Made by a program: the position numbers and the translations under genes | Assembly: GCA_017161705.1 (NCBI GenBank) | Contig: JADFCW010000024.1 | Location: forward strand, 1-37,152 | DNA from: Candidatus Sumerlaeota bacterium | GTDB taxonomy: Bacteria > Sumerlaeota > Sumerlaeia > JADFCW01 | Direction of reading: 5' to 3' | DNA length: 37,152 bases | Shown: positions 16,997-25,129 of the stretch, piece after piece | Position numbering within the stretch: position 1 is the stretch's first letter | How the letters are laid out: each line of letters opens with the position of its first letter | The notes under the pieces: model-generated | Database searches by the model: none | Told to the model about the DNA's origin: nothing | Seen by the model: only the letters and a program-made list of their open reading frames with translations

Positions 16997-18310
16997 ATGA
17001 TGTTTCGCAAACCGAACAAAACGGAGACAATCTATCTCGTTGTCGTGATCTTGTTCTATCTCACGGGCATTCTGTATGTTTACGCCCAGGATCTTTCCTT
17101 CGGCGCTCTGTTCAAGTACGGGCTCCTGCAGCCAAAAGGGGTGACCGGCGAGGAGGCCAGATTAGTTGATATTGAAACCCCGCTTTCCTGGAACCTCGCT
17201 CTAGTCCTGTGGTTTGTCTTCATCAAAGGCGTTGCGGTACTCGTCGAGCTGTTCCAATACTGGGTCGTGGGCATGTTCATCGCCGCTGCATTGGTTGTGT
17301 TTGTGCCATGGGAGAAGATCAAAAAGAGGATGGGCTATGGCGGATGGGGAGCGACTTTTGCGGCCACTACAGCCGGCGCCGTTATTCCGATTTGCTCGTG
17401 CGGAATCGTTCCCGTGCTCGCGGGAATGGTAGAGGCGGGGATTCCTTTGGGCCCAACGCTGGCCTTTCTGATTTCGGCGCCGATGGTCAATGTGGCGGCG
17501 GTGTTCATCACCGCGGGAATTCTTGGGTGGCCATTAGCGTTGGGGAGGCTGCTCGGCACCTACTTTATCGCCATAGGTGTTGGTGCGATTGTCTCCTACT
17601 GGCAGCGAAAGGAAAGGTTCTTGAGAAGATTCGTAAGGCTAGCCTTGACACCCAATCTCTCGCCCGATGTCCAGAAGTTTGCCTTCAAGGTAGGCATGGC
17701 ACTTTCCAGGAATCCGAGAAAACTACCGACCGAGAAACTGGCTCCGGGAGAAGAAGAAAAACTCTTCCTTCTGGCAGAGGCCGGCATCCTTGATCGTGAC
17801 CGGAACGGGCTGTGGTTTTTGCCGGAAACGGGCAAGGTCTCGGGAGATGCTACGGGAGCATGTTTCGTCCTCCCCACGGGCGATGCGGCGTTGCATTTCG
17901 CGCAGAGAATGAAAAAACTCGTGGCGACTGCCTGGGACTTGTTTCTCCAGCTCAACTACTACCTCGTTCTGGCGGTTGTCATGGCCGGCGCCATTAAGGT
18001 GCTGATCCCCACGAAGGTTGTCGTGAATCTTGTGGGAGGCGAGAACCTCAACTCCGTCGTAGTTGCGGCGTTCATTGCCGTCCTTGCGTATGTGTGTACC
18101 TATGTGGAGATTCCCACCGCCATGGCGCTGATCAGCAAAGGAATGGGAGAAGGTGCCACTCTTGCCTATCTTCTTGGCGGCCCAGGTCTTTCCTTGCCTT
18201 CGATCGTGATGCTGTCCGGTGTGTTGAGATGGAGACTTTTGGCTCTTTACATCGGACTGAGTTTTGTCGGCTGCATCATAGCGGGGTATGTATTCAATCT
18301 GTTTTTCTAA
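16997..18310 (+). CDS. ArsP/YraQ-type permease with soluble insertion (second)
   Basis: This 437-residue membrane protein is from the ArsP_1/YraQ family. PICSCGIVPVLAGM (C133, C135) and SAPMVNVAAVF in the first half are matched by YVEIPTAMALISKGMGEGA and GGPGLSLPSIVML in the second. About 95 hydrophilic residues (about 206-301) separate the halves; they differ completely from the insertion in the first permease. ATG 16997 has GAGG six bases upstream. ATG 16985 lies directly against AAGG and is less likely. Base composition looks less GC-rich than the flanking genes, hinting at separate acquisition. Likely substrate: trivalent arsenicals, inferred from ArsM and ACR3 downstream. Confidence 0.85.
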   Translation: MMFRKPNKTETIYLVVVILFYLTGILYVYAQDLSFGALFKYGLLQPKGVTGEEARLVDIETPLSWNLALVLWFVFIKGVAVLVELFQYWVVGMFIAAALVVFVPWEKIKKRMGYGGWGATFAATTAGAVIPICSCGIVPVLAGMVEAGIPLGPTLAFLISAPMVNVAAVFITAGILGWPLALGRLLGTYFIAIGVGAIVSYWQRKERFLRRFVRLALTPNLSPDVQKFAFKVGMALSRNPRKLPTEKLAPGEEEKLFLLAEAGILDRDRNGLWFLPETGKVSGDATGACFVLPTGDAALHFAQRMKKLVATAWDLFLQLNYYLVLAVVMAGAIKVLIPTKVVVNLVGGENLNSVVVAAFIAVLAYVCTYVEIPTAMALISKGMGEGATLAYLLGGPGLSLPSIVMLSGVLRWRLLALYIGLSFVGCIIAGYVFNLFF

Positions 18311-18333
18311 TCACTGGAGAGGAGATAAACGGG

Positions 18334-18579
18334 ATGCCTGAGTTGGACACAAAAACAAAAGAAATGGTTGCCATTGCGGCCTCTGTTGCGGGAAACTGCA
18401 TACCGTGCTTGAGGTACCATTTCAAGGAAGCGATGAAGGCCGGTTGTACGAAACAGGAAATCCAGGAAATCCTTGAGATCGCCAATATGGTCAAACAGAG
18501 ACCCGCTCAACTAATCAACGAAGCGGCTATAGACCTGATGCAAAGCGTGAAGAAGGAGGTGGATCATGACAACGAATAG
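18334..18579 (+). CDS. AhpD/carboxymuconolactone-decarboxylase-like protein
   Basis: The protein is a short 81-residue all-helical protein with NCIPCLRYHFKEAMKAG. The CxxC and downstream His are the AhpD-type redox motif, followed by QEIQEILEIANMVKQRPAQ, typical of the CMD fold. Such proteins are thiol-dependent peroxidases or reductases. ATG 18334 follows GGAGAGGAG. Its end overlaps the next gene by 14 bases, so they are co-translated. In this setting a thiol-linked arsenical redox step is possible but unproven. Confidence 0.82.
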   Translation: MPELDTKTKEMVAIAASVAGNCIPCLRYHFKEAMKAGCTKQEIQEILEIANMVKQRPAQLINEAAIDLMQSVKKEVDHDNE

Positions 18580-18901
18580 CCACACCGTAAGATTGTTCAC
18601 GATGCCCCAGCAGTTTCCTTGTGGTCCGCGATCTTCGTGCTGCGGCCCCGTCGGACAATCGGAGGAAGAGATCCGGGAACTCACCGACACAATTGAAAAA
18701 GACATCGGATGCCCGGTGGAAATTGTGAACGTCACAGAGTATGACAAAGCCGTGAAGCATCCGGGCGTGGTGCGTCTTCTCCAATCATTCGGCCCGGCGG
18801 CCCTGCCGATTATCACGATTGACGAGGATGTTGTCTCGATGGGCAATGCAACAGCGCAAGAGGCTGTTGCGGCTATCAGAGAAGCGATGGCCCAGCAGTA
18901 A
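18566..18901 (+). CDS. ArsD-like thioredoxin-fold protein
   Basis: At 111 residues it is close to ArsD in length and layout. A first strand leads into a Cys loop CGPRSSCCGP (C19, C25, C26). A helix follows, then GCPVEIVNVTEYDKAVKHPG, and finally GPAALPIITIDEDVVSMGNA, which parallels the ArsD GLPLLLLDGE segment. ArsD is an As(III) chaperone that hands metalloid to ArsA. No arsA gene is present here, so it may deliver to ACR3 or ArsM instead. GAAGGAGG precedes the ATG, which lies inside the preceding gene. Confidence 0.7.
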   Translation: MTTNSHTVRLFTMPQQFPCGPRSSCCGPVGQSEEEIRELTDTIEKDIGCPVEIVNVTEYDKAVKHPGVVRLLQSFGPAALPIITIDEDVVSMGNATAQEAVAAIREAMAQQ

Positions 18902-18913
18902 GGAGGAACGACA

Positions 18914-19135
18914 ATGCCGATTTACGAATATGCCTGCACCGCGTGCGGCGAGCAGATCGAGGTTCAAGCCACGATTGCCGAGAAAGAAAAGGGGCTAAAG
19001 GTCGTCTGCCCGAAGTGCGGCAGCAGGAAAACCGCCCGAGTCTTCGGAAGTTTCACGGTGACGGGAGCCTCGCGGGGCCAGGGCGGTCCTTCCACGTGCT
19101 GCGGGCCGCAGGCCGGCCCGGGTTGTTGCGGATGA
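18914..19135 (+). CDS. FmdB-type zinc-ribbon protein with Cys-Cys tail
   Basis: This 73-residue protein begins MPIYEYACTACG and continues to VCPKCGSRKTARVFG. This is the FmdB/CxxC_CxxC regulatory zinc ribbon (C8, C11, C32, C35). The unusual part is the tail TCCGPQAGPGCCG, with two vicinal Cys pairs (62-63 and 71-72). AAGGAGG lies upstream of the ATG and the gene follows the ArsD-like one by 12 bases. Function of FmdB proteins is poorly known. The tail suggests soft-metal binding. Confidence 0.85.
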   Translation: MPIYEYACTACGEQIEVQATIAEKEKGLKVVCPKCGSRKTARVFGSFTVTGASRGQGGPSTCCGPQAGPGCCG

Positions 19136-19264
19136 CCGTTCTACGCATTTGTCTCGATCCAGTGCGATGTGCTGCGTGCACCACACGTCCGATGGGTGTT
19201 GCTTAGCTTTCCGTATTCGCGTGCGGGGGTTGTCATTCGCTGGGAAGGAATGGAGTCAGTGGTG

Positions 19265-20119
19265 ATGCGGGAACCGACAAATCAATCAGAACAAATACAT
19301 GACAAGGTCCGTGAAGGCTATGCAAAGATCGCCCGGAGCGGCGGCTCGTGTTGCGCCTCGTCCTGTTGCTGCGGCACGGCTGCGCCGGATCAGTTGGCGG
19401 AGCGTCTTGGCTACAGCAAAACCGACCTTGCCGTTCTGCCCGAAGGTGCAAACATGGGCCTGTCGTGCGGCAATCCGAGTGCACTGGCCTCGCTTCGGGC
19501 CGGCGAAGTCGTGCTCGATCTGGGCAGCGGCGGCGGTTTCGACTGCTTCATCGCCGGGCAAAAAGTGGGGCCGGCCGGCCGTGTCATCGGCGTGGACATG
19601 ACGCCCGAGATGGTGGCCAAAGCGCGCAGGAATGTTGAATCGTATGCGGCGCGAACTGGTTTGCGCAACGTCGAGTTTCGCCTGGGCGAAATCGAACATT
19701 TGCCTGTGGCCGACGCCAGCGTGGACGTGGTGATCTCCAACTGCGTGATCAACCTTTCGCCCGACAAGGAGCAGGTGTGGCGCGAAATCGCCCGTGTGTT
19801 GAAACCCGGCGGCCGCGTGGCCGTCTCCGACCTGGCATTGCTCCGCCCGCTGCCCGACGCCGTTGCGCAGAGGGTCGAAGCGCTGGTGGGATGTGTGGCG
19901 GGCGCCGTGCGGGTCGAAGAAACGCGGCGCATGGTCGAGGCTGCCGGGTTGACGGAGATTGTGCTTGCTTGCAAATCCGACTACATCGAATCCATGACTC
20001 AGTGGGACGACCCCCTGTATCAAAACATGATGGCCCATCTTCCTCCGGATGCCAGGCCGTCGGATTATATCACCAGTCTGGAAGTATGCGCCCGCAAACC
20101 CTACTGGCCGTGTTGCTAG
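19265..20119 (+). CDS. arsM: Arsenite S-adenosylmethionine methyltransferase
   Basis: The 284-residue class I methyltransferase has the SAM motif VLDLGSGGGFDCF. The four ArsM cysteines are all present: C68 (LSCGNPSAL), C94 (GFDCF), C160 (ISNCVINLS) and C210 (VGCVAGAV). It uses SAM to methylate As(III) to mono- and dimethylated forms. Extra cysteines form an N-terminal SCCASSCCCG cluster, and the protein ends in PCC. ATG 19265 has GGAG nine bases upstream. ATG 19250 has its SD only one base away and is less likely. Products such as methylarsenite are exported by ArsP-type permeases, two of which lie in this island. Confidence 0.95.
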   Translation: MREPTNQSEQIHDKVREGYAKIARSGGSCCASSCCCGTAAPDQLAERLGYSKTDLAVLPEGANMGLSCGNPSALASLRAGEVVLDLGSGGGFDCFIAGQKVGPAGRVIGVDMTPEMVAKARRNVESYAARTGLRNVEFRLGEIEHLPVADASVDVVISNCVINLSPDKEQVWREIARVLKPGGRVAVSDLALLRPLPDAVAQRVEALVGCVAGAVRVEETRRMVEAAGLTEIVLACKSDYIESMTQWDDPLYQNMMAHLPPDARPSDYITSLEVCARKPYWPCC

Positions 20120-20224
20120 TAAACATTGTTGGGCAGAAAGATGCAACAGATGCAAAACATTTACCGGTTAAAACGCAATGGAAACCCAGGCCATCGCGGA
20201 TGGCCGGAAAAGGAGAGGAGCAAA

Positions 20225-20557
20225 ATGATTAAGTATCTCATACTCGGCATTATCGGTTTTTCGTTCTTGGCCACAGTGATCGGCTGTGCCACAACCCGAG
20301 CTCAACGAGCGGGCGATGACATTGCAGCCGACGACTACTACAAGAACCATGGGGTTATCTGGCGGATTTTCCATCCGCGGGTGATCGCCGGCCGACCCTG
20401 GTGGCAAAAGGCCCTTTATTGGATCGGCCCAGGTCACTGTCCATTCTGTCGGACGGTTCTGAATAAGACTACGAATTTTGATAACTGGCCGTCGCCCTAT
20501 TATGATTTTTCCAATCAACCGGGAACAAAACAGGGCCCGCCGCCAAAAGGCGAATAA
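20225..20557 (+). CDS. Small lipoprotein with a CxxC motif, unknown function
   Basis: The 110-residue protein has a signal sequence ending in the lipobox TVIGC (C21), so it is anchored in a membrane on the periplasmic side. The mature part is rich in Trp and Pro and carries HCPFC (C72, C75). ATG 20225 follows AAAAGGAGAGGAG. I do not recognise the family. Its place between ArsM and the BFD-like gene, plus the CxxC, suggests a link to periplasmic thiol or metalloid chemistry. Confidence 0.7.
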   Translation: MIKYLILGIIGFSFLATVIGCATTRAQRAGDDIAADDYYKNHGVIWRIFHPRVIAGRPWWQKALYWIGPGHCPFCRTVLNKTTNFDNWPSPYYDFSNQPGTKQGPPPKGE

Positions 20558-20715
20558 CTGGAGGAATGAATTCAAAAGTGCGCGGCGCCGTTTCCGCTTC
20601 GCGACACTGTTTTTGACGCGCGCTCTCTTTTAGCAGCAAAGGAGGGGACATACCAGGCTTCTCCATGACAGCCGGTAAGACCATGACTTCCAATCAGCCA
20701 TTGAAGGAAGCGCCT

Positions 20716-20949
20716 ATGATAGACAAAACCATCTGTTTTTGTATGGACGTAAAAGAAAGCACCATTGTCAAAGCGATCCGCGACGGCGCCCGTACGCTTG
20801 CCGCCATCCAGAAGGCGACCAAGGCCTGCACAGGGAATCAATGCGAGGAGAAAAATCCCAAAGGGCGGTGTTGTTCCGGCGATATTCTGGCCCTCATCCA
20901 GCGGGAAATCGGCAACCAGTCCAATTCCAATACTTGCTGTTGCCACTGA
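20716..20949 (+). CDS. BFD-like [2Fe-2S] protein with Cys-rich tail
   Basis: This 77-residue protein contains a BFD domain. CFC (C7, C9) and ACTGNQC (C38, C43) supply the four [2Fe-2S] ligands, with the linking helices ESTIVKAIRDGARTLAAIQ. Beyond the domain come C52-C53 and a terminal CCCH. Free-standing BFD proteins act as electron carriers or cluster-binding modules. ATG 20716 has AAGGAAG seven bases upstream. The 160-bp gap before it holds an orphan AAAGGAGG at 20638-20645 with no gene behind it. Confidence 0.82.
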   Translation: MIDKTICFCMDVKESTIVKAIRDGARTLAAIQKATKACTGNQCEEKNPKGRCCSGDILALIQREIGNQSNSNTCCCH

Positions 20950-20974
20950 AAGTTGAACAAAGCGGAGGTGTTCA

Positions 20975-22063
20975 ATGAGCGAAGATTCTCATCACATAGG
21001 GGAAAAGAAACGTCTGAATATCTTCGAACGCTATCTGACGCTATGGGTAGCGGTGTGCATGATCGTCGGCGTGCTGGTCGGCAGGACATTGCCCGATCTG
21101 ACCAACCGGCTGCGCGAGATGGAATTCGCTGGCGGCAGCCAGATCAACATCCCCATCGCCGTGCTGATCTGGCTGATGATCTATCCAATGATGCTCAAAG
21201 TGGACTTTGCGTCGGTGGCGGGCATTCGCAAGCGCCCGCGCGGACTGATCATCACGCTGGTCGTCAACTGGCTGGTCAAGCCGTTCAGCATGGCGCTGAT
21301 CGGCTGGGTGTTCTTCAAGCATATCTTTTTGCCGCTGATCGGACCGGAACTGGCCGACCAATACATTGCGGGCGTGATCATTCTGGCCGCCGCGCCGTGC
21401 ACGGCGATGGTGTTTGTCTGGAGCTATCTGACCGACGGCGATCCGGCCTATACGCTCGTCCAGGTGTCGGTCAACGATCTGATTATGCTGTTTGCCTTTG
21501 CGCCCGTGGTGAAATTCCTGGTGAGCGGCGCCTCCTCGCTGACCGTTCCGTTCATGACCTTGCTTTATGCGGTGATCTTCTTCATCGTGATTCCGCTGAC
21601 GGCAGGGGCGGTCACGCGGACGCTGCTGGTGCGAACCTACGGACGCGACTGGTTCGAAAACAAATTCCTGCCGTTCTTCCATCCGATCACGGTGATCGCA
21701 CTTCTGGCCACGCTGGTTTTTATCTTCGCATTTCAGGCCGAGAACATCACCACGCGGTTTTTCCATGTTGTGCTTATCGCAATCCCGATCCTCATCCAGG
21801 TCTATTTCAACTCCTCGTTGACGTATGGACTGATGAAACTCTTCCGGGTGAGCCACAACGTGGCATCGCCTGGCGCGCTCATCGGGGCAAGCAATTTCTT
21901 CGAATTAGCGGTCGCCACCGCCATCGCACTCTATGGCCCGGGCTCGGGTGCGGCGCTGGCGACCGTGGTGGGAGTGTTGGTCGAAGTGCCGGTGATGCTG
22001 TCGGTGTGCAAGGTCTGCAACCTCACGCGTCACTGGTTTCCACAGAACACGCACGTCTACTAA
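20975..22063 (+). CDS. acr3: ACR3-type arsenite efflux permease
   Basis: This is a 362-residue permease of the BART superfamily with ten predicted helices. Diagnostic stretches are AAPCTAMVFVWSYLTDGDPA, with the essential Cys at 142, and ALIGASNFFELAVATAIAL, with the conserved Glu in the second discontinuous helix. It exports As(III) (and sometimes Sb(III)) driven by the proton gradient. GCGGAGG precedes the start. Conservation is high over the full length, so it is expected to be functional. It follows the BFD-like gene by 25 bases. Confidence 0.95.
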   Translation: MSEDSHHIGEKKRLNIFERYLTLWVAVCMIVGVLVGRTLPDLTNRLREMEFAGGSQINIPIAVLIWLMIYPMMLKVDFASVAGIRKRPRGLIITLVVNWLVKPFSMALIGWVFFKHIFLPLIGPELADQYIAGVIILAAAPCTAMVFVWSYLTDGDPAYTLVQVSVNDLIMLFAFAPVVKFLVSGASSLTVPFMTLLYAVIFFIVIPLTAGAVTRTLLVRTYGRDWFENKFLPFFHPITVIALLATLVFIFAFQAENITTRFFHVVLIAIPILIQVYFNSSLTYGLMKLFRVSHNVASPGALIGASNFFELAVATAIALYGPGSGAALATVVGVLVEVPVMLSVCKVCNLTRHWFPQNTHVY

Positions 22064-22091
22064 TCCGGAATGACGGAAAAGGAGGATCACG

Positions 22092-23600
22092 ATGGGGATG
22101 ATCAGAGAATCCGAGCCAGGAGGCCTTGCGCAAGCACTCCTGGAAGGGGCCGTTGACCTTGCCTCATCCATCGCCGAACAGGCTTTCCTCCGCAAGAGTC
22201 TGCGCCGCGTGGTTTTAAGAAAAATCCAGGAACACTTCATCGCCCAGATGGAAAGCACGGTCAACCCCCGATGGCCCGCCCGTGTGCATCAGGATCAGGC
22301 CGATATGGTGCGGGCAATGTTCGCTTCCGCCGACCGGGCTTTGGAACGCAGGCAAGTCTCCCGCAAGGTTCTGCATCGGTTGTTGAAAACGCTGCTGGCC
22401 AACATCGTATTAAAGCGAGACGAGGAGGCAAAAATCGCCGCGCAACGATTCGCCGAAAGACACAACGGCCAGTCGGCCCCTCTGTTTCTGGTTATCAGCC
22501 CTACCAACACGTGCAACCTCTGCTGTTCGGGCTGTTATGCCAGTTCAGGACCAGCCTCTGAGCGGTTGGAATGGGACGAACTCGATCGGGTCATCACCGA
22601 GGCCGCGCATCTGTGGGGCGTCCGCTTCATCACCATTTCCGGGGGGGAGCCGTTAACCTACCGGTCACATGGCAAGGGGCTGCTGGACATCGTTGCCAAT
22701 CACGAGAGGTGCTTTTTCCAGGTGTACACCAACGGCTGCCTGATTGATCGGGAGACCGCCGAGCGGTTGGCGGAATTGGGCAATCTGATTCCGGCTATTT
22801 CCGTCGAGGGTCTCGAGGAAAGGACCGACAAGCGGCGCGGCGCGGGTGTCTTCCAACGCATCCTGGCTGCCATGGACAACCTGCGGCGTGCGGGCGTGCC
22901 TTTCGGCATTTCAGTGACTGCCACGCGCGAAAATGCCGAGGAAATCCTCTCAGACGAGTTTATTGACTTCTTCTTTACGCAGCAGCAGGCCATTTTCGGC
23001 TGGATTTTCCAGTATATGCCGATCGGGCGCGGCTACACGCTCGACCTGCTCGTAACGCCCCAACAGCGCCTGTGGATGTGGCGGCGCACCTGGCAGATTA
23101 TCCGCGAGCGCCAAATCATGCTGGCGGACTTCTGGAACTGCGGCACAGTTTCCGCCGGTTGCATCGCCGCGGGGAGCGGTTATTTCTACATAGACTGGAA
23201 CGGCCGGGTAATGCCGTGCGTGTTTGTGCCTTATTCGCCCGTCAATATTCGCACCATTTGGGCGCGTGGCGGCACATTGGACAGCCTCTATGATCTGCCA
23301 TATTTTCAAGCTATCCGACAGTGGCAATGGGACTATGCTTTGGGCACGGATCGCGAAGGAAAATGCGGGAATTGGCTGCTTCCCTGTTCCCTGCGGGATC
23401 ACTACACGTGGGGTCGGGAAGCCATCGAGAGATACCATCCCGAACCGGAAGACGACGCGGCGGCCACGGCATTGAGGGACGAGACATACCGCCAGGGGCT
23501 CCTGTCTTACGACGAGGCCCTCCGCGAGATTTTCGACCCCGTCTGGGAACGAGAGTACCTGGCGGCGGCCGACGGCAACACCGTGCTCAGCGGGCGATAG
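22092..23600 (+). CDS. Radical-SAM protein with SPASM/twitch-like C-terminus
   Basis: The 502-residue enzyme has an unusual helical N-terminal region of about 130 residues. The radical-SAM core follows with CNLCCSGC (C141, C145, C148) binding the [4Fe-4S] cluster and SAM, and the GGEP motif in TISGGEPLTY. The C-terminal part carries more cysteines (NCGTVSAGC; RVMPCVFVPYSP; GKCGNWLLPC), which probably bind auxiliary clusters. AAGGAGG precedes the ATG at 12 bases. Similar cores act in peptide modification and cofactor synthesis. No precursor peptide gene was seen. Position after ACR3 and ArsM suggests a role with organoarsenicals, as for radical-SAM enzymes of arsenosugar and arsinothricin pathways, but this is inference. 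Confidence 0.85.
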   Translation: MGMIRESEPGGLAQALLEGAVDLASSIAEQAFLRKSLRRVVLRKIQEHFIAQMESTVNPRWPARVHQDQADMVRAMFASADRALERRQVSRKVLHRLLKTLLANIVLKRDEEAKIAAQRFAERHNGQSAPLFLVISPTNTCNLCCSGCYASSGPASERLEWDELDRVITEAAHLWGVRFITISGGEPLTYRSHGKGLLDIVANHERCFFQVYTNGCLIDRETAERLAELGNLIPAISVEGLEERTDKRRGAGVFQRILAAMDNLRRAGVPFGISVTATRENAEEILSDEFIDFFFTQQQAIFGWIFQYMPIGRGYTLDLLVTPQQRLWMWRRTWQIIRERQIMLADFWNCGTVSAGCIAAGSGYFYIDWNGRVMPCVFVPYSPVNIRTIWARGGTLDSLYDLPYFQAIRQWQWDYALGTDREGKCGNWLLPCSLRDHYTWGREAIERYHPEPEDDAAATALRDETYRQGLLSYDEALREIFDPVWEREYLAAADGNTVLSGR

Positions 23601-23659
23601 ATAGGCTTAGAGGGCGACTCCTGGTCCGCACAAGCGGGACATAAGGAGGTGCTTCGCCC

Positions 23660-25129
23660 ATGCGTGTCTTGCTGGTACAACCGGATCCACCCCAGAGCAT
23701 GGGGCTGCAGCAAATGGCGCGCCTCGAGCCTCTGGGTCTGGAAATGATCGCAGGAGCTGTCCGAGACCGACATGAAGTGTTGCTGCTGGATCTGCGTTTT
23801 GCGCACGACGCGCTTCTGCCCACCCTGTTCGATTTCCGGCCGGACTTGGTTGGCATCAGCTCCACGTTCACGGTAGATGCTTATCAGGCTCTGCGCGTAG
23901 CCCGGACCGTCAAGGCGAATAACCCGCATACCTTTGTCCTCGTAGGCGGCCACCACCCCTCGTTGCGTCCAGTAGACTTTTGCCACCCGGCAGTGGATGC
24001 CATCGCTGTGGGGGAAGGCGAACTCACGGTCAAAGAATTGGCGGAGTGTCTGGCGGCCCGAGACGATCCGGCCCGCGTTCCCGGCCTGGTGCTGAACCGA
24101 CCCAAGCAGCAGCACTTCAGCGCCCCCCGGCCGCTCGTCAAGAACCTCGATACACTACCAGACCCGGATCGCTCTCTGACGCGGGCTTATCGGCAGTATT
24201 ATCATCTTCTGGCAACGGGCCCCATTGCCGCCCTCGAGACGACGCGAGGTTGTCATTTCCATTGCCGCTTCTGTTCCGTATGGCGTTTCTATCAGCAACG
24301 AGTGCGGTTCAGAAGCTGTCGGCGAGTGGTCGAGGAGTTGGGTAATATCGAGCAGCCGGAGGTGTTCTTCACGGACGACCACTTCCTGGCCGACATTGGC
24401 CACGCCCGTGAGATCGCTGACATGATCCGCAAGCGGGGTATTCGCAAGGGGTATATCATCCAGGCGCGCAGCGATGTCATCGCGCGCTGCCCCGAGGTTC
24501 TCGCTCAGTGGCGCGAGCTGGGGCTCCACAGCGTTTTTATAGGTTTCGAGAAGCCCGATCAAGCCGGACTAGAAAAAGTGGCCAAACACAGTTTAGTGGA
24601 ACACAACGAGCGAGCTCTTGAGGTTTTGCGACAGGTGGGCATCGAACCGGTGGCATCCTTCATCGTGGACCCCGATTGGGACCGTGGCGACTTTCGGGCT
24701 CTACGGGATTATGTGCGGCGACTCAAGCTGCGAATGCCGGCCTTTACCGTGCTTACGCCATTGCCGGGCACCACTTTGTTCGAGGAGACAATGGACAAGC
24801 TCGTTACGGCAAACTATGAGTTGTTTGATTTGTTCCATAGCGTGCTTCCAACTCGGCTCCCTCTGCCGCAGTTCTACAAAGAAATCGCCCGGCTGTGGCG
24901 ACGATCTTATCCGAGATGGAAGTTGGCGTTGCTCAGGGTGTATTGCTTCCTGAGGCGTCTATGGTCATGGCATTGGACGACACGTTACTGGCGGAAGGTG
25001 CTGGCAGAGGGCCGCCACCTGAGGCGCACGCAAAGCTACCTGAACCGCGGCAGCCGGTTGGATGCGAGGGCGCAATGGCAAAGCAGCGGGTGTTGTCCGG
25101 GCGAGCGGAGGAATGTTTGTGAAATCTGA
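23660..25129 (+). CDS. B12-binding-domain radical-SAM protein, HpnR-like
   Basis: The protein has 489 residues. The N-terminal cobalamin-binding Rossmann domain (about 1-130) starts MRVLLVQPDPPQ and includes RLEPLGLEMIAGAV and VGGHHPSLRP. The radical-SAM core has RGCHFHCRFCSVWRF (C198, C202, C205). The C-terminal part with VLPTRLPLPQFYKEI resembles the hopanoid C-3 methylase HpnR group. Such class B enzymes methylate unactivated carbons or phosphinate. The last residues hold SSGCCPGERRNVCEI, a Cys-rich tail not expected in the family. AAGGAGG precedes the ATG. Its end overlaps the NadE-like start by 11 bases. Substrate is unknown: a lipid, a hopanoid or an arsenical is possible. Confidence 0.82.
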   Translation: MRVLLVQPDPPQSMGLQQMARLEPLGLEMIAGAVRDRHEVLLLDLRFAHDALLPTLFDFRPDLVGISSTFTVDAYQALRVARTVKANNPHTFVLVGGHHPSLRPVDFCHPAVDAIAVGEGELTVKELAECLAARDDPARVPGLVLNRPKQQHFSAPRPLVKNLDTLPDPDRSLTRAYRQYYHLLATGPIAALETTRGCHFHCRFCSVWRFYQQRVRFRSCRRVVEELGNIEQPEVFFTDDHFLADIGHAREIADMIRKRGIRKGYIIQARSDVIARCPEVLAQWRELGLHSVFIGFEKPDQAGLEKVAKHSLVEHNERALEVLRQVGIEPVASFIVDPDWDRGDFRALRDYVRRLKLRMPAFTVLTPLPGTTLFEETMDKLVTANYELFDLFHSVLPTRLPLPQFYKEIARLWRRSYPRWKLALLRVYCFLRRLWSWHWTTRYWRKVLAEGRHLRRTQSYLNRGSRLDARAQWQSSGCCPGERRNVCEI

